From Streptomyces sp. NBC_01431 (GTDB lineage: Bacteria > Actinomycetota > Actinomycetes > Streptomycetales > Streptomycetaceae), in the NCBI RefSeq assembly GCF_036231355.1, contig NZ_CP109496.1, forward strand, positions 2,542,001-2,606,000: a stretch of 64,000 nt of DNA, given 5' to 3'. Shown piece by piece: positions 56,586 to 64,000 of this stretch. Made by a program: the position numbers and the translations under genes. The notes beneath the pieces were generated by a model. It ran no database searches. It saw nothing but the letters and a program-made list of their open reading frames with translations, and was not told where the DNA came from. Each line of letters opens with the position of its first letter. Position 1 is the first letter of the stretch.

Positions 56586-57227
56586 CTAGCCGAGGATCTT
56601 CCGGTCGTAGGCCACCGCCACCGCGGCGGCCCGGTCCTTGACGCCCAACTTGCCGTAGATATGCGTCAGATGGGTCTTCACCGTCGCCTCGCTGATGAAC
56701 AGGGCGCGGGCGATCTCCCGGTTGGGGGTGCCCTTGGAGACCAGTTCCAGCACTTCTCGCTCGCGGGCCGAGAGCGGTTCGCCGACGGGGGCGGCGGGGG
56801 TGCGGACCGCCGTGACGAGGCGGGAGGCGACCGCCGGGGAGAGCACCGTGCGGCCCGCGGCGGCCGCCCGCACCGCGGTGAACAGCTCCTCGCGCGGGGC
56901 GTCCTTGAGGAGGTAGCCGGTGGCACCGGCCTCGATCGCGGGCAGGGTGTCCGAGTCGGTGTCGTACGTGGTGAGGACGAGGACCTTGGAGCGCAGGCCG
57001 CGCCGGGTGAGCTCGGCGATCGCGGCCACTCCCCCGCCGCCGGGCATCCGCAGGTCCATCAGGACGACGTCCGGGTCGAGTTGCTGGGCGAGGTCGACGC
57101 CCTCGACGCCGTTGGCGGCTTCGCCGAGGACTTCGAAGCCGTCGGCCGAGGCGAACATGCCGCGCAGGCCGTCCCGTACAACGGGGTGGTCGTCGCAGAT
57201 CAGGAGGGTGATGGTGGCGTCAGTCAT
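56586..57227 (-). CDS. NarL/FixJ-family response regulator
   Basis: A 213-residue regulator. The receiver domain has Asp12-Asp13 and the phosphorylation site Asp58 in VVLMDLRMPGGGG, with Lys in LLKDAPRE. The LuxR-type helix-turn-helix is at the C-terminus (LSAREREVLELVSKGTPNREIARALFISEATVKTHLTHIYGKL). Its start lies 8 bp inside the kinase gene, so they are translated together. It probably controls the adjacent ABC exporter genes, like other kinase/regulator/ABC sets. Confidence 0.96.
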   Translation of the reverse strand: MTDATITLLICDDHPVVRDGLRGMFASADGFEVLGEAANGVEGVDLAQQLDPDVVLMDLRMPGGGGVAAIAELTRRGLRSKVLVLTTYDTDSDTLPAIEAGATGYLLKDAPREELFTAVRAAAAGRTVLSPAVASRLVTAVRTPAAPVGEPLSAREREVLELVSKGTPNREIARALFISEATVKTHLTHIYGKLGVKDRAAAVAVAYDRKILG

Positions 57228-58485
57228 GGGGGACCAACGGTACGCGGGCGGAGACGGCGGTGCCATGACCGGGCTCGGATTCCACCGTGACACCGCCGGC
57301 GATGCGTTCGGCGCGGGCGCGCATGCCGTCGAGGCCGAAACCTCCGGAGCCGGAGCGCGCCGGAAGGTCCAGCGGGTCGAAGCCCCGGCCGTCGTCGCGG
57401 ACGTCGAGAGAGACCTCGTCGCCCATGAAGGACAGGGTGACGCCGATCCGGGAGGCGTGGGCGTGGCGGCCCGCGTTGGCGAGGGCCTCCTGGGCGATGC
57501 GGAGCAGGGTGGCCTCGATCTCTTCGTGGAGTTGCACGGCGGTGCCGGTCACGGTGAAGTCGGCGCGCACCGCGTGCCGGGTGCCCCATTCGGCGACGGT
57601 CTTCTTCAACGCCTCGTGCAGGAGGTCGTGTTCGAGGTCGAGGGGGCTGAGGTTCTGGACCGAGCGACGGGCCTCGCCGAGGCTGTGGCGGGCCAGCGAC
57701 TGGGCGCTGGCGAGGTGTTCGCGGACGAGGTGGGGGTCGGTGCTGCCGGCGACGACCTGGAGCTGGGCGATGATGCCGGCAAGACCCTGCGCGATGGTGT
57801 CGTGGATCTCGGCGGCGAGCCGGCGGCGCTCGTCGGCGACGCCCGCCTCGCGTGCCTGGAGCAGGAGTTGGGCGTGCAGTGCGGCGTTCTCGTCGAGGGC
57901 CTGCTGGAGGCGGGCGTTGGTGGTCTCCAGCTCGGCGATGGTCGCGATCTGCACGCGGGTGCGTTCGTCCTCCTGCGCGGCGAGGTGCCCGAACACGGTG
58001 AGGAGCACGGCGTTGATGACGAGCACCGCGCCGAACACGACCCACCCCATCGAGCCCTTGGGCGGCAGGCCGCCGGACTGGGAGCCCGCCATCGTGACCG
58101 CGGTCGCGAACAGGCCGACCTTGACCCAGCGCCGGGGCAGCAGCGCCTGGGCGCCGAAGTAGCCGATGACGGCGTAGAAGGCGAAGAACGGGTTGAGCCA
58201 GGTCAGGGCGAAGCCGACGCCCCAGCGCAGGACGTAGTAGACGACCGCGGGGGCGCCCGGTCCGGGGTACCTGCGGCGCAGCCGGCCCCAACAGAGCTGG
58301 AGCAGCACGGCGCCGCCGACGAGGGCCAGGGCGGCCCAGCGGTCGGCGGTGCTCATCAGCAGGTCGGCGGTGGCGGCGGCCGCGAGGCCGCCGACGAAGA
58401 GGAGACCGTAGGGCCCCCAGCGGTGGAAGACCGCCCAGCGCTCTTCCACCAGGTCCAAATTCGTGGTGCTCACCCCGTCGCTCAT
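57220..58485 (-). CDS. Membrane histidine kinase (HisKA_3, NarL-system partner)
   Basis: A 421-residue kinase. Five or six membrane helices in residues 25-165, a short coiled coil (TIAELETTNARLQQALDENAALHAQ), the phosphoacceptor His near 227 in AAEIHDTIAQGLAGI, and a HATPase domain with N box ALANAGRHAHA and G box DVRDDGRGF. ATG 58485 is chosen; the reading frame is open further upstream. It has no large extracytoplasmic sensor, so it may sense within the membrane, as kinases for cell-envelope stress or drugs do. Confidence 0.95.
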   Translation of the reverse strand: MSDGVSTTNLDLVEERWAVFHRWGPYGLLFVGGLAAAATADLLMSTADRWAALALVGGAVLLQLCWGRLRRRYPGPGAPAVVYYVLRWGVGFALTWLNPFFAFYAVIGYFGAQALLPRRWVKVGLFATAVTMAGSQSGGLPPKGSMGWVVFGAVLVINAVLLTVFGHLAAQEDERTRVQIATIAELETTNARLQQALDENAALHAQLLLQAREAGVADERRRLAAEIHDTIAQGLAGIIAQLQVVAGSTDPHLVREHLASAQSLARHSLGEARRSVQNLSPLDLEHDLLHEALKKTVAEWGTRHAVRADFTVTGTAVQLHEEIEATLLRIAQEALANAGRHAHASRIGVTLSFMGDEVSLDVRDDGRGFDPLDLPARSGSGGFGLDGMRARAERIAGGVTVESEPGHGTAVSARVPLVPHD

Positions 58486-58541
58486 GGCCCCAGTCTCGTC
58501 CACGAGGAGGCGGCCGGCCGGGCCGCCCCAGGGCGTCGCGC

Positions 58542-59330
58542 TCATTCCCACCGGAACCAGCGCGTGGCCGCCGCCGACAGGAGCACGGTCCACAGGACGA
58601 GGATGCCGAGGTGTCCCCAGCCGGGCCAGTTGCCGGCCGCGGCTTCGTTGAGCGCCTGGGCGGCGGCGCCGAACGGGGCGAGTTCGACGATTCGGCCGAG
58701 GGTGTCCGGCATGGCCTGGACGGGCAGCCAGACACCGGCGCTGAACATCATCGGGAAGAACACCGCGGAGCCGATCGCGTTGGCGACCTTCGAGGTGCGC
58801 GAAAGGGCCGAGATCAGGGCGCCGAGGGCGAGCGCGCTCAGGACGGCGAGCAGCAGGGCGAGGGCGTACCCGAAGAGCTGGTGCGGCAGCGCCACGTCGA
58901 AGGCGAGCCGGCCCACCGTGATCGACAGGGCCGCGGAGAGCACCGCGGCCGCGCCGTGCAGCCCCATCTGGGCGCCGAGCAGGGCCGAGGGGCGCACAGG
59001 AGTGACCGACATCCGGCGCAGGATGCCGCGCTCGCGGTACCCGGTGATGACGGGCGGCATCGCCTGCAACCCGGCCATGATCATGGAGAGGAGCACGGCG
59101 ACGGGGACGTACGCGTCCACGAATCGGATGCCGCCGAGCGCCTTGTCGGGGTCGCGGAAGCCGGGGATCGAACCGAGCACGACGAGCAGGACCGTCGGGA
59201 ACACCATGATCCAGAAGAGTCCGGCGGGCTCCCGGCGGAAGAGCCGGGTCTCGGTCCTCAGTACGGCCATGGCGGCCGGTCGGGAGGTGCGGGCGCGGTT
59301 GGGGCGCGGCGGGGTGAGGGTGGTCGTCAT
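58542..59330 (-). CDS. ABC-2 type transporter permease
   Basis: A 262-residue permease with six helices (for example GLFWIMVFPTVLLVVLGSI, AVLSALALGALISAL, AIGSAVFFPMMFSAGVWLP, where the last two belong to the ABC-2 signature region). It exports drugs or lipids with the ATPase next to it. ATG 59330 overlaps the ATPase stop by four bases (ATGA). The kinase gene follows 56 bp downstream on the same strand, so one operon ATPase-permease-kinase-regulator is likely. Confidence 0.95.
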   Translation of the reverse strand: MTTTLTPPRPNRARTSRPAAMAVLRTETRLFRREPAGLFWIMVFPTVLLVVLGSIPGFRDPDKALGGIRFVDAYVPVAVLLSMIMAGLQAMPPVITGYRERGILRRMSVTPVRPSALLGAQMGLHGAAAVLSAALSITVGRLAFDVALPHQLFGYALALLLAVLSALALGALISALSRTSKVANAIGSAVFFPMMFSAGVWLPVQAMPDTLGRIVELAPFGAAAQALNEAAAGNWPGWGHLGILVLWTVLLSAAATRWFRWE

Positions 59331-60229
59331 GCCGAGGCCTCCGTCAGGTCCAGGAACGCGTCGTCCAACGTGGCTTCGGAGACGCGGAGTTGGTGGGCGG
59401 TGATGTGCTGTCGGGCGAGCAGGGTGATCACGGCGTTGACGGTCTCGTCGCTGCCGTGGATCGTCAGCCGGCCGTTCTTCTCCTCGACCGCGGCGGCCTG
59501 CGGCAGCGCGGCCAGGGCCTGCTGGTCGAGCGGGCCGGAGGGGGTGAAGGAGATGACGGTGGAGCCGGCCGCGCGCCGGATCAGTCCGGAGGGTGTGTCG
59601 AGGGCCGCGATCCGGCCCTGGTCGATAACGGCGATCCGGTCGCAGAGGCGCTGCGCCTCCTCCATGAAGTGGGTGACGAGCAGAACGGTGACGCCGCCGC
59701 GGCGCACCTCCTCGATCAGTTCCCAGGTGTCGCGGCGGGCCCGCGGGTCGAGTCCGGTGGTGAGTTCGTCGAGCACCACGACGCGCGGGTTGCCGATCAG
59801 GGCGAGCGCGATGAACAGGCGCTGCTTCTGTCCGCCGGACAGTTTGGCGAAGCGCGTGGTCAGCTTGTCGACCAGACCGAGGCGCTGGGCGAGCGGCTGC
59901 CAGTCGGCGGGGTTCGGGTAGAAGGCGGCGTACAGTTCCAGCGCCTCGCGCACGGTGAGTTTGGGCTGGAGCTCGCTCTCCTGGAGCTGGGCGCCCAGGA
60001 TGCGGGTCACCTTGTCGTGGTCGGCGACGGGGTCGTATCCGGCGACTTTGATCGTGCCCGCGTCCGGGATGCGCAGTCCCTCGATGCACTCGACGGTGGT
60101 GGTCTTGCCGGCGCCGTTGGGCCCGAGGATCCCGAAGATCTCCCCCTCCTCGACGGAAAAGCTCACGCCGTCGACAGCGGGCCTGCCACCGTATGTCTTG
60201 CGCACTGCGTTGACTTCGATGATTGCCAT
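59327..60229 (-). CDS. ABC exporter ATP-binding protein (DrrA-like)
   Basis: A 300-residue ATPase: Walker A GPNGAGKTTT (about 39-48), LSGGQKQRLFIALAL, Walker B VVVLDELTTGLDP, switch His in VTHFMEEAQ. The C-terminal part matches the DrrA extension. Together with the permease it forms a two-part exporter of the daunorubicin-resistance type. ATG 60229 begins the domain at once (MAIIEVNAVRKTYGG). The upstream region holds the 20-bp palindrome at 60287. Confidence 0.95.
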   Translation of the reverse strand: MAIIEVNAVRKTYGGRPAVDGVSFSVEEGEIFGILGPNGAGKTTTVECIEGLRIPDAGTIKVAGYDPVADHDKVTRILGAQLQESELQPKLTVREALELYAAFYPNPADWQPLAQRLGLVDKLTTRFAKLSGGQKQRLFIALALIGNPRVVVLDELTTGLDPRARRDTWELIEEVRRGGVTVLLVTHFMEEAQRLCDRIAVIDQGRIAALDTPSGLIRRAAGSTVISFTPSGPLDQQALAALPQAAAVEEKNGRLTIHGSDETVNAVITLLARQHITAHQLRVSEATLDDAFLDLTEASA

Positions 60230-60286
60230 GGCTTGAGAATCCCGTTCGCGAGGGGTCCGCCACATCGCCCATCGCGCTCGACCCGG

Positions 60287-60306
60287 CATCAACCGATCGG
60301 TTGATG
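60287..60306. promoter_or_regulatory. Perfect 20-bp palindrome between divergent exporter genes
   Basis: CATCAACCGATCGGTTGATG is perfectly self-complementary. It lies 58 bp upstream of the leftward ATPase gene and 140 bp upstream of the rightward ABC exporter gene, where a dimeric regulator could control both. The response regulator of the adjacent two-component system or an unlinked TetR-type protein are candidates. Confidence 0.6.
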
Positions 60307-60445
60307 GCGCGGTACGACCTCCCGGCCCCGGGCCGGTTTCCGGGGCGCCCCCCGCCCGCGCGACCGGTCCTAGGACCGGCGGACCAGCGGGGTCCGGTCG
60401 AAACTCGGTGGGCACTGTCAGTGCCTCTCCGTAGGCTCGACTCCG

Positions 60446-62434
60446 ATGTCCCAGACACATGCAGCTACCCGAGACCAGTCGGCCACGCGCTCGCTCCTGA
60501 GGCTCTGGCCGTATGTACGCCCGGTGCGAATCCGCCTGTTCTGTGCGGCGGTTGTGGCGATCACGGCCTCCTGCCTGGGTTTGGTGATCCCTCTCGTACT
60601 GAAGTGGATGGTGGACGGCCCGGTGGCCGCCCACGATCCGGGCGGGGTGTGGCTCGGCGCGCTGTATCTGCTGCTGCTCGGGGCGGCGGAGGCGGTGCTC
60701 TTCGGGTTCCGGCGCTGGCTGGTGGCGCGGCCGCTCGCGGGGGTCGAGGCGGCCATGCGAGCCGACCTGTACCGGCATGTGCAACGTCTTCCGGTCGCCT
60801 TCCACGACCGCTGGGCCTCGGGACAGCTCCTGTCGCGCGGCACCACGGATCTGATGCTGCTGCGGATGTTCCTGGCGTTCCCGCTGACCTTCCTCCTCGT
60901 CAACGGCGTCACGATCCTCGCCGGGTTCGCGATCCTGCTCTCGCAGCAGTGGAGCCTCGGTCTTGTGCTGCTGGTGCCGGTGATCCCGCTGGTGATCCTG
61001 TGCTCGCTCTTCGAGACCCGGTACTCGCTGGTCGCGCGGCGTGCGCAGGATCAGGTGGGCGATCTGACGACGGTGGTCGAGGAGAGCGTGCTCGGCATCC
61101 GCATCATCAAGGGCTTCGGCCGGCACCACAGCCAGGCGCTCGCCTTCCGCAAACTCTCCCAGCGGCTGCGCCGCACCGAGCTCGCCAAGGCCCGGTTGCT
61201 CGCCGGGCTGTGGGGCCTGATCACCACGTTCCCCGAACTCGCCATCGGCGCGGCGCTGGTGCTGGGCACGGTGCAGGTCGCCGACGGGGAGCTGTCGGCC
61301 GGGACGCTGGTGGCGTTCCTGTCGACGGCGCTGGCCCTGCGGTGGCCGGTGGAGTCGATCGGGTTCCTGCTTGCGATGAGCCAGGAGTCGGCTACGGCGA
61401 CGGTGCGGTTCTTCGAGGCCATGGACGCGGCCGAGGAAGCTGAGGCGCCGGGTGCCTCCGCGGGCCACCCCCCGGGGGATGTGCCGCCGTCTTCGTCCGC
61501 GGACCGTGCACCGAGGGCTCTGCCCCCGGACCCCCGCTCCTCAAACGCCGGAGGGGCTGCGTTTTTGCCGACCAGCGCCGCGGAGGCCGGGGATTTGCCG
61601 GCCCGCGCCAAAGAGGCTGACTTTTCCGGGACCGGCGCCGCAGAAGCCGGAGGATCACCGGCCCGCGCCGATGTTTCGCCGGCCGGGATCCGGTTCGAGG
61701 GGGTCTGCTTCCGGTATCCGGATGCCGATGCCGGGACCCCGCCCGTCCTTGCCGGGATCGATCTGCACATACGGGCCGGCGAGACCATGGCGCTCGTTGG
61801 CGGGACCGGGTCGGGCAAGACCACGCTCACCGCGCTCGTGCCCCGGCTGTACGAGGTGGGCGGGGGGCGGATCACGCTCGACGGGGAGGACATCGCGCTG
61901 ATGTCCCGGGAGCGGCTGCGCGGGCTCGTGGCCGTGGCGTTCGAGGAGCCCACGCTGTTCTCGGCCTCCGTCGGGGAGAACGTCCTGATGGGCGGCGGGA
62001 GTTCGGCCGATCTGGAGCGCGCCCTCGACATCGCGCAGGCCGGGTTCGTTCACCGGCTGCCGCAGGGCGTCGACACCCAGGTCGGCGAGCAGGGGCTCAG
62101 CCTGTCCGGGGGCCAGCGGCAGCGGCTCGCGCTGGCGCGCGCCGTCGTGGGGCGTCCGCGGTTCTTGATCCTCGACGATCCGCTGTCCGCCCTGGACGTC
62201 CACACGGAGGCGCTGGTCGAGGCGGCGCTGCGGCGGGTCCTTCGGGACACCACCGCGCTGGTCGTCGCGCACCGCCCGTCGACGGTGCTGCTCGCCGACC
62301 GGGTGGCGCTGCTGTCCGGCGGGCGGATAGCCGCGGTCGGCACGCACCAGGAACTGCTGCGCGGCAATGCCGAATACGCCTGGCTGATGTCGGGCGCCGA
62401 GGAACACGGCGATGACGAAGGGGAGGGGCGATGA
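60446..62434 (+). CDS. ABC exporter half-transporter, subunit 1, with an intergenic repeat in its linker
   Basis: A 662-residue half-transporter. Six membrane helices in residues 20-310 (ABC_membrane type), then a linker, then an ATPase with Walker A GGTGSGKTT near 452, signature SLSGGQRQRLALARA, and Walker B FLILDDPLSALD (Asp replaces the usual catalytic Glu). The ATPase therefore is of the degenerate type seen in heterodimeric exporters. Residues about 336-411 (61452-61680) are unlike any ABC linker and contain translated intergenic repeat sequence. ATG 60446; the stop overlaps the next start (ATGA). Confidence 0.94.
   Translation: MSQTHAATRDQSATRSLLRLWPYVRPVRIRLFCAAVVAITASCLGLVIPLVLKWMVDGPVAAHDPGGVWLGALYLLLLGAAEAVLFGFRRWLVARPLAGVEAAMRADLYRHVQRLPVAFHDRWASGQLLSRGTTDLMLLRMFLAFPLTFLLVNGVTILAGFAILLSQQWSLGLVLLVPVIPLVILCSLFETRYSLVARRAQDQVGDLTTVVEESVLGIRIIKGFGRHHSQALAFRKLSQRLRRTELAKARLLAGLWGLITTFPELAIGAALVLGTVQVADGELSAGTLVAFLSTALALRWPVESIGFLLAMSQESATATVRFFEAMDAAEEAEAPGASAGHPPGDVPPSSSADRAPRALPPDPRSSNAGGAAFLPTSAAEAGDLPARAKEADFSGTGAAEAGGSPARADVSPAGIRFEGVCFRYPDADAGTPPVLAGIDLHIRAGETMALVGGTGSGKTTLTALVPRLYEVGGGRITLDGEDIALMSRERLRGLVAVAFEEPTLFSASVGENVLMGGGSSADLERALDIAQAGFVHRLPQGVDTQVGEQGLSLSGGQRQRLALARAVVGRPRFLILDDPLSALDVHTEALVEAALRRVLRDTTALVVAHRPSTVLLADRVALLSGGRIAAVGTHQELLRGNAEYAWLMSGAEEHGDDEGEGR
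61452..61680 (+). repeat. Streptomycete intergenic repeat translated in frame inside the ABC exporter gene
   Basis: The segment contains GGGCTCTGCCCCCGGACCCC, GCTCCTCAAACGCCGGAGGG and nearby direct repeats such as CCGGCCCGCGCC. Such blocks are normally found between genes; the reverse complement of the sequence near 4700-4790 shows the same family (GGGGCTCTGCCCCAGACCCC). It encodes an Ala/Pro/Ser/Gly-rich stretch between the membrane domain and the ATPase. No stop or frameshift is created. Confidence 0.7.
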
Positions 62435-64000
62435 CCGCGACGGTCGGGCAGGAAACCGCCGCCGATGACCAGGAGCCACAGCCGCCCGCCGGGGGCGGAG
62501 ATCTCTTCGACCGGGACGAGCTGCCCGCACCCGCCGGGGCGACCGGTGCGCTGCTGCGGTCCCTGCTGCGGCCACTGCGCCGACGGGTGGTGGTGGCCGC
62601 GCTGCTGCTCGTGGTGCAGCAGGCCGCGGTGCAGGCGGGCCCACTGCTCGTCGCGTACGCCATCGACCGCGGCGTGCCCGCGCTGCGGGCGCACGACTAC
62701 GGCCCGCTGGTGGCCGTCGGAGCCGGGTACCTGCTGTGCGCACTGGCCTCCGGGTTCTTCCAGTACGCGTTCATCCTGAGCTCCGCGCGGGTCAACCAGG
62801 ACGTGCTGCTCGATCTGCGCGGGCGGATCTTCCGGCACGCGCAGGCGCTCAGTGTGGACTTCCACGAGCGGTACACCTCGGGCCGCCTGATCTCGCGCTC
62901 CACCACGGACGTCGAGTCGCTGCGGGAGCTGCTCAGCGAGGGGCTCCAGGAACTGATCGGGGTGATCCTCTCCTCGGTCTACATCTGCGCGATGCTGCTC
63001 TGGCTGGACTGGGGCATCGGCGCGCTCGCCGTCGCCTCCTACCTCCCGTTGCACTTCCTGATCCGGACCTACCAGCGCCGGGCCCAGGCCGTGTACGGCG
63101 CCCGGTCCACCGCCATCGCCGCCGTGATCGTCAAGTTCGCGGAGACGCTCAACGGGATCCGGCCGGTGCAGGCGTTCCGGCGCGAGCGCGCCAATGACGC
63201 CGAGTTCATGGAGCTCAACCGGCGGCACGAGCGGCGCAACGGCGACGCGATCCTGGAGATGGCGCGCTATGTGACCGGCTCCCGCCTCGTCGGCAACACC
63301 GCGGTCGCCGCGATGGTGCTGTGGGGTGCGACGCGGGTCGCCGACGGCGGTCTGGCGCTCGGTGTGCTGGCCGCGGCGGTGCTCTACCTGCGCCGCCTGT
63401 ACGACCCCATCGACCGGCTCGGCATGTTCCTCAACTCCTACCAGTCGGCGGCCGCCTCCCTGGAGAAGATCGCCGGACTGCTCGCCCAGACCCCGTCCGT
63501 ACCGGAGGCGGCGCACCCCGTTTCGCTGCCCGAGACCACCCGTGAACTGCCGGGCCGACGCGTCGACTTCGAGGGGGTCTCGTTCGGCTACCGGACCGGC
63601 GGCGAGGTGCTCCCCCGCTTCGACCTGACCATCGAGGCGGGCCAGACCGTCGCCGTGGTCGGCTCGACGGGCGCCGGCAAGTCCACCCTCGCCAAACTCC
63701 TGGCCCGCTTCTACGACCCTTCCCCCAGCTCTCCGACGGGCTCCGAGCAGGACGGACCCCCATGCGGCCGCGTGCTGCTCGACGGTACGGATCTGCGCGA
63801 GCTGTCCGTACGGGAGCTGCGGCGCGGGGTCGTCATGGTCACCCAGGAGGCGTTCCTGTTCTCCGGCACGGTCGCCGAGAACATCGCGATCGGCCGCCCG
63901 GACGCCACCCGAGAGGACATCGAGCGGGCCGCGAAGGCGATCGGCGCACACGACTTCATCGCGAGTCTGCCGGACGGCTACGACACGGACGTGCGCAAGC
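62431..64000 (+). CDS. ABC exporter half-transporter, subunit 2 (C-terminus cut by window edge)
   Basis: 523 residues are visible. After a 30-residue acidic, Pro-rich start come six membrane helices (for example VVVAALLLVVQQAAVQAGPLLVAYAI) and the ATPase with Walker A GSTGAGKSTL near 411 and Q-loop VTQEAFLFSGTVAENIAIG. The signature motif and Walker B are beyond the window. ATG 62431 has GGGAGGGG just ahead and overlaps the previous stop. It forms a heterodimer with subunit 1, and should provide the intact catalytic Glu, which cannot be seen. Confidence 0.93.
   Translation, partial: MTATVGQETAADDQEPQPPAGGGDLFDRDELPAPAGATGALLRSLLRPLRRRVVVAALLLVVQQAAVQAGPLLVAYAIDRGVPALRAHDYGPLVAVGAGYLLCALASGFFQYAFILSSARVNQDVLLDLRGRIFRHAQALSVDFHERYTSGRLISRSTTDVESLRELLSEGLQELIGVILSSVYICAMLLWLDWGIGALAVASYLPLHFLIRTYQRRAQAVYGARSTAIAAVIVKFAETLNGIRPVQAFRRERANDAEFMELNRRHERRNGDAILEMARYVTGSRLVGNTAVAAMVLWGATRVADGGLALGVLAAAVLYLRRLYDPIDRLGMFLNSYQSAAASLEKIAGLLAQTPSVPEAAHPVSLPETTRELPGRRVDFEGVSFGYRTGGEVLPRFDLTIEAGQTVAVVGSTGAGKSTLAKLLARFYDPSPSSPTGSEQDGPPCGRVLLDGTDLRELSVRELRRGVVMVTQEAFLFSGTVAENIAIGRPDATREDIERAAKAIGAHDFIASLPDGYDTDVRK

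Overview
The window is about 70% GC with the codon bias, GTG/TTG starts, strong third-position GC and repeated G/C-rich intergenic sequences typical of Streptomyces. The gene order (gatCAB, rmdB, ligA, mnmA, cysteine desulfurase, an oligopeptide ABC operon, sseB pair, glycine cleavage genes, sdaA, L,D-transpeptidases, glgX, two-component system with ABC exporters) looks like the conserved chromosomal core of a streptomycete, probably collinear with the SCO545x-SCO550x region of S. coelicolor (this comparison is from memory).

Left part (1-18 kb): an MMPL exporter (cut by the window edge), a Tat-exported phospholipase C, the gatC-gatA-small ORF-gatB amidotransferase operon, the c-di-GMP enzyme RmdB, DNA ligase LigA with a MetE-like protein, a short-chain dehydrogenase, a LOG-family protein, a DUF427 protein and a HelR-type RNA polymerase-recycling ATPase preceded by a palindrome matching the rifamycin-associated element. 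Middle (18-37 kb): mnmA, an amidase, a cysteine desulfurase, small membrane proteins with a divergent TetR regulator and a FabR/DesT-like operator, a WYL regulator, a thioesterase, a TRIC channel, an M1 peptidase, a five-gene peptide ABC transporter, two SseB-like proteins and a P-loop protein.

At 36.9-41.6 kb a tandem glycine riboswitch precedes gcvT-gcvH-glyA, followed by sdaA: glycine is turned into C1 units and serine, and serine into pyruvate. Around 44.5-46.5 kb lies an accessory two-gene operon: a cyclodipeptide synthase and a 396-residue cytochrome P450 that closely resemble the Mycobacterium tuberculosis pair Rv2275/CYP121 (cyclo-Tyr-Tyr synthase and mycocyclosin synthase). The P450 keeps most active-site residues at the same numbering but carries a few pocket changes. 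This is the most striking system in the window.

Right part (46.5-64 kb): a lipoprotein beta-propeller coupled to a deacetylase-fold lipoprotein with degenerate motif 1, a possible small RNA, an RsbW-like ATPase, an enoyl-CoA hydratase, two tandem lipoprotein L,D-transpeptidases, glgX, an ICMT-like methyltransferase, a NarL-type two-component system next to an ABC-2 exporter, and a heterodimeric ABC exporter whose first subunit contains an intergenic-type repeat translated in frame. No tRNA, rRNA, IS element, CRISPR array or origin was seen.
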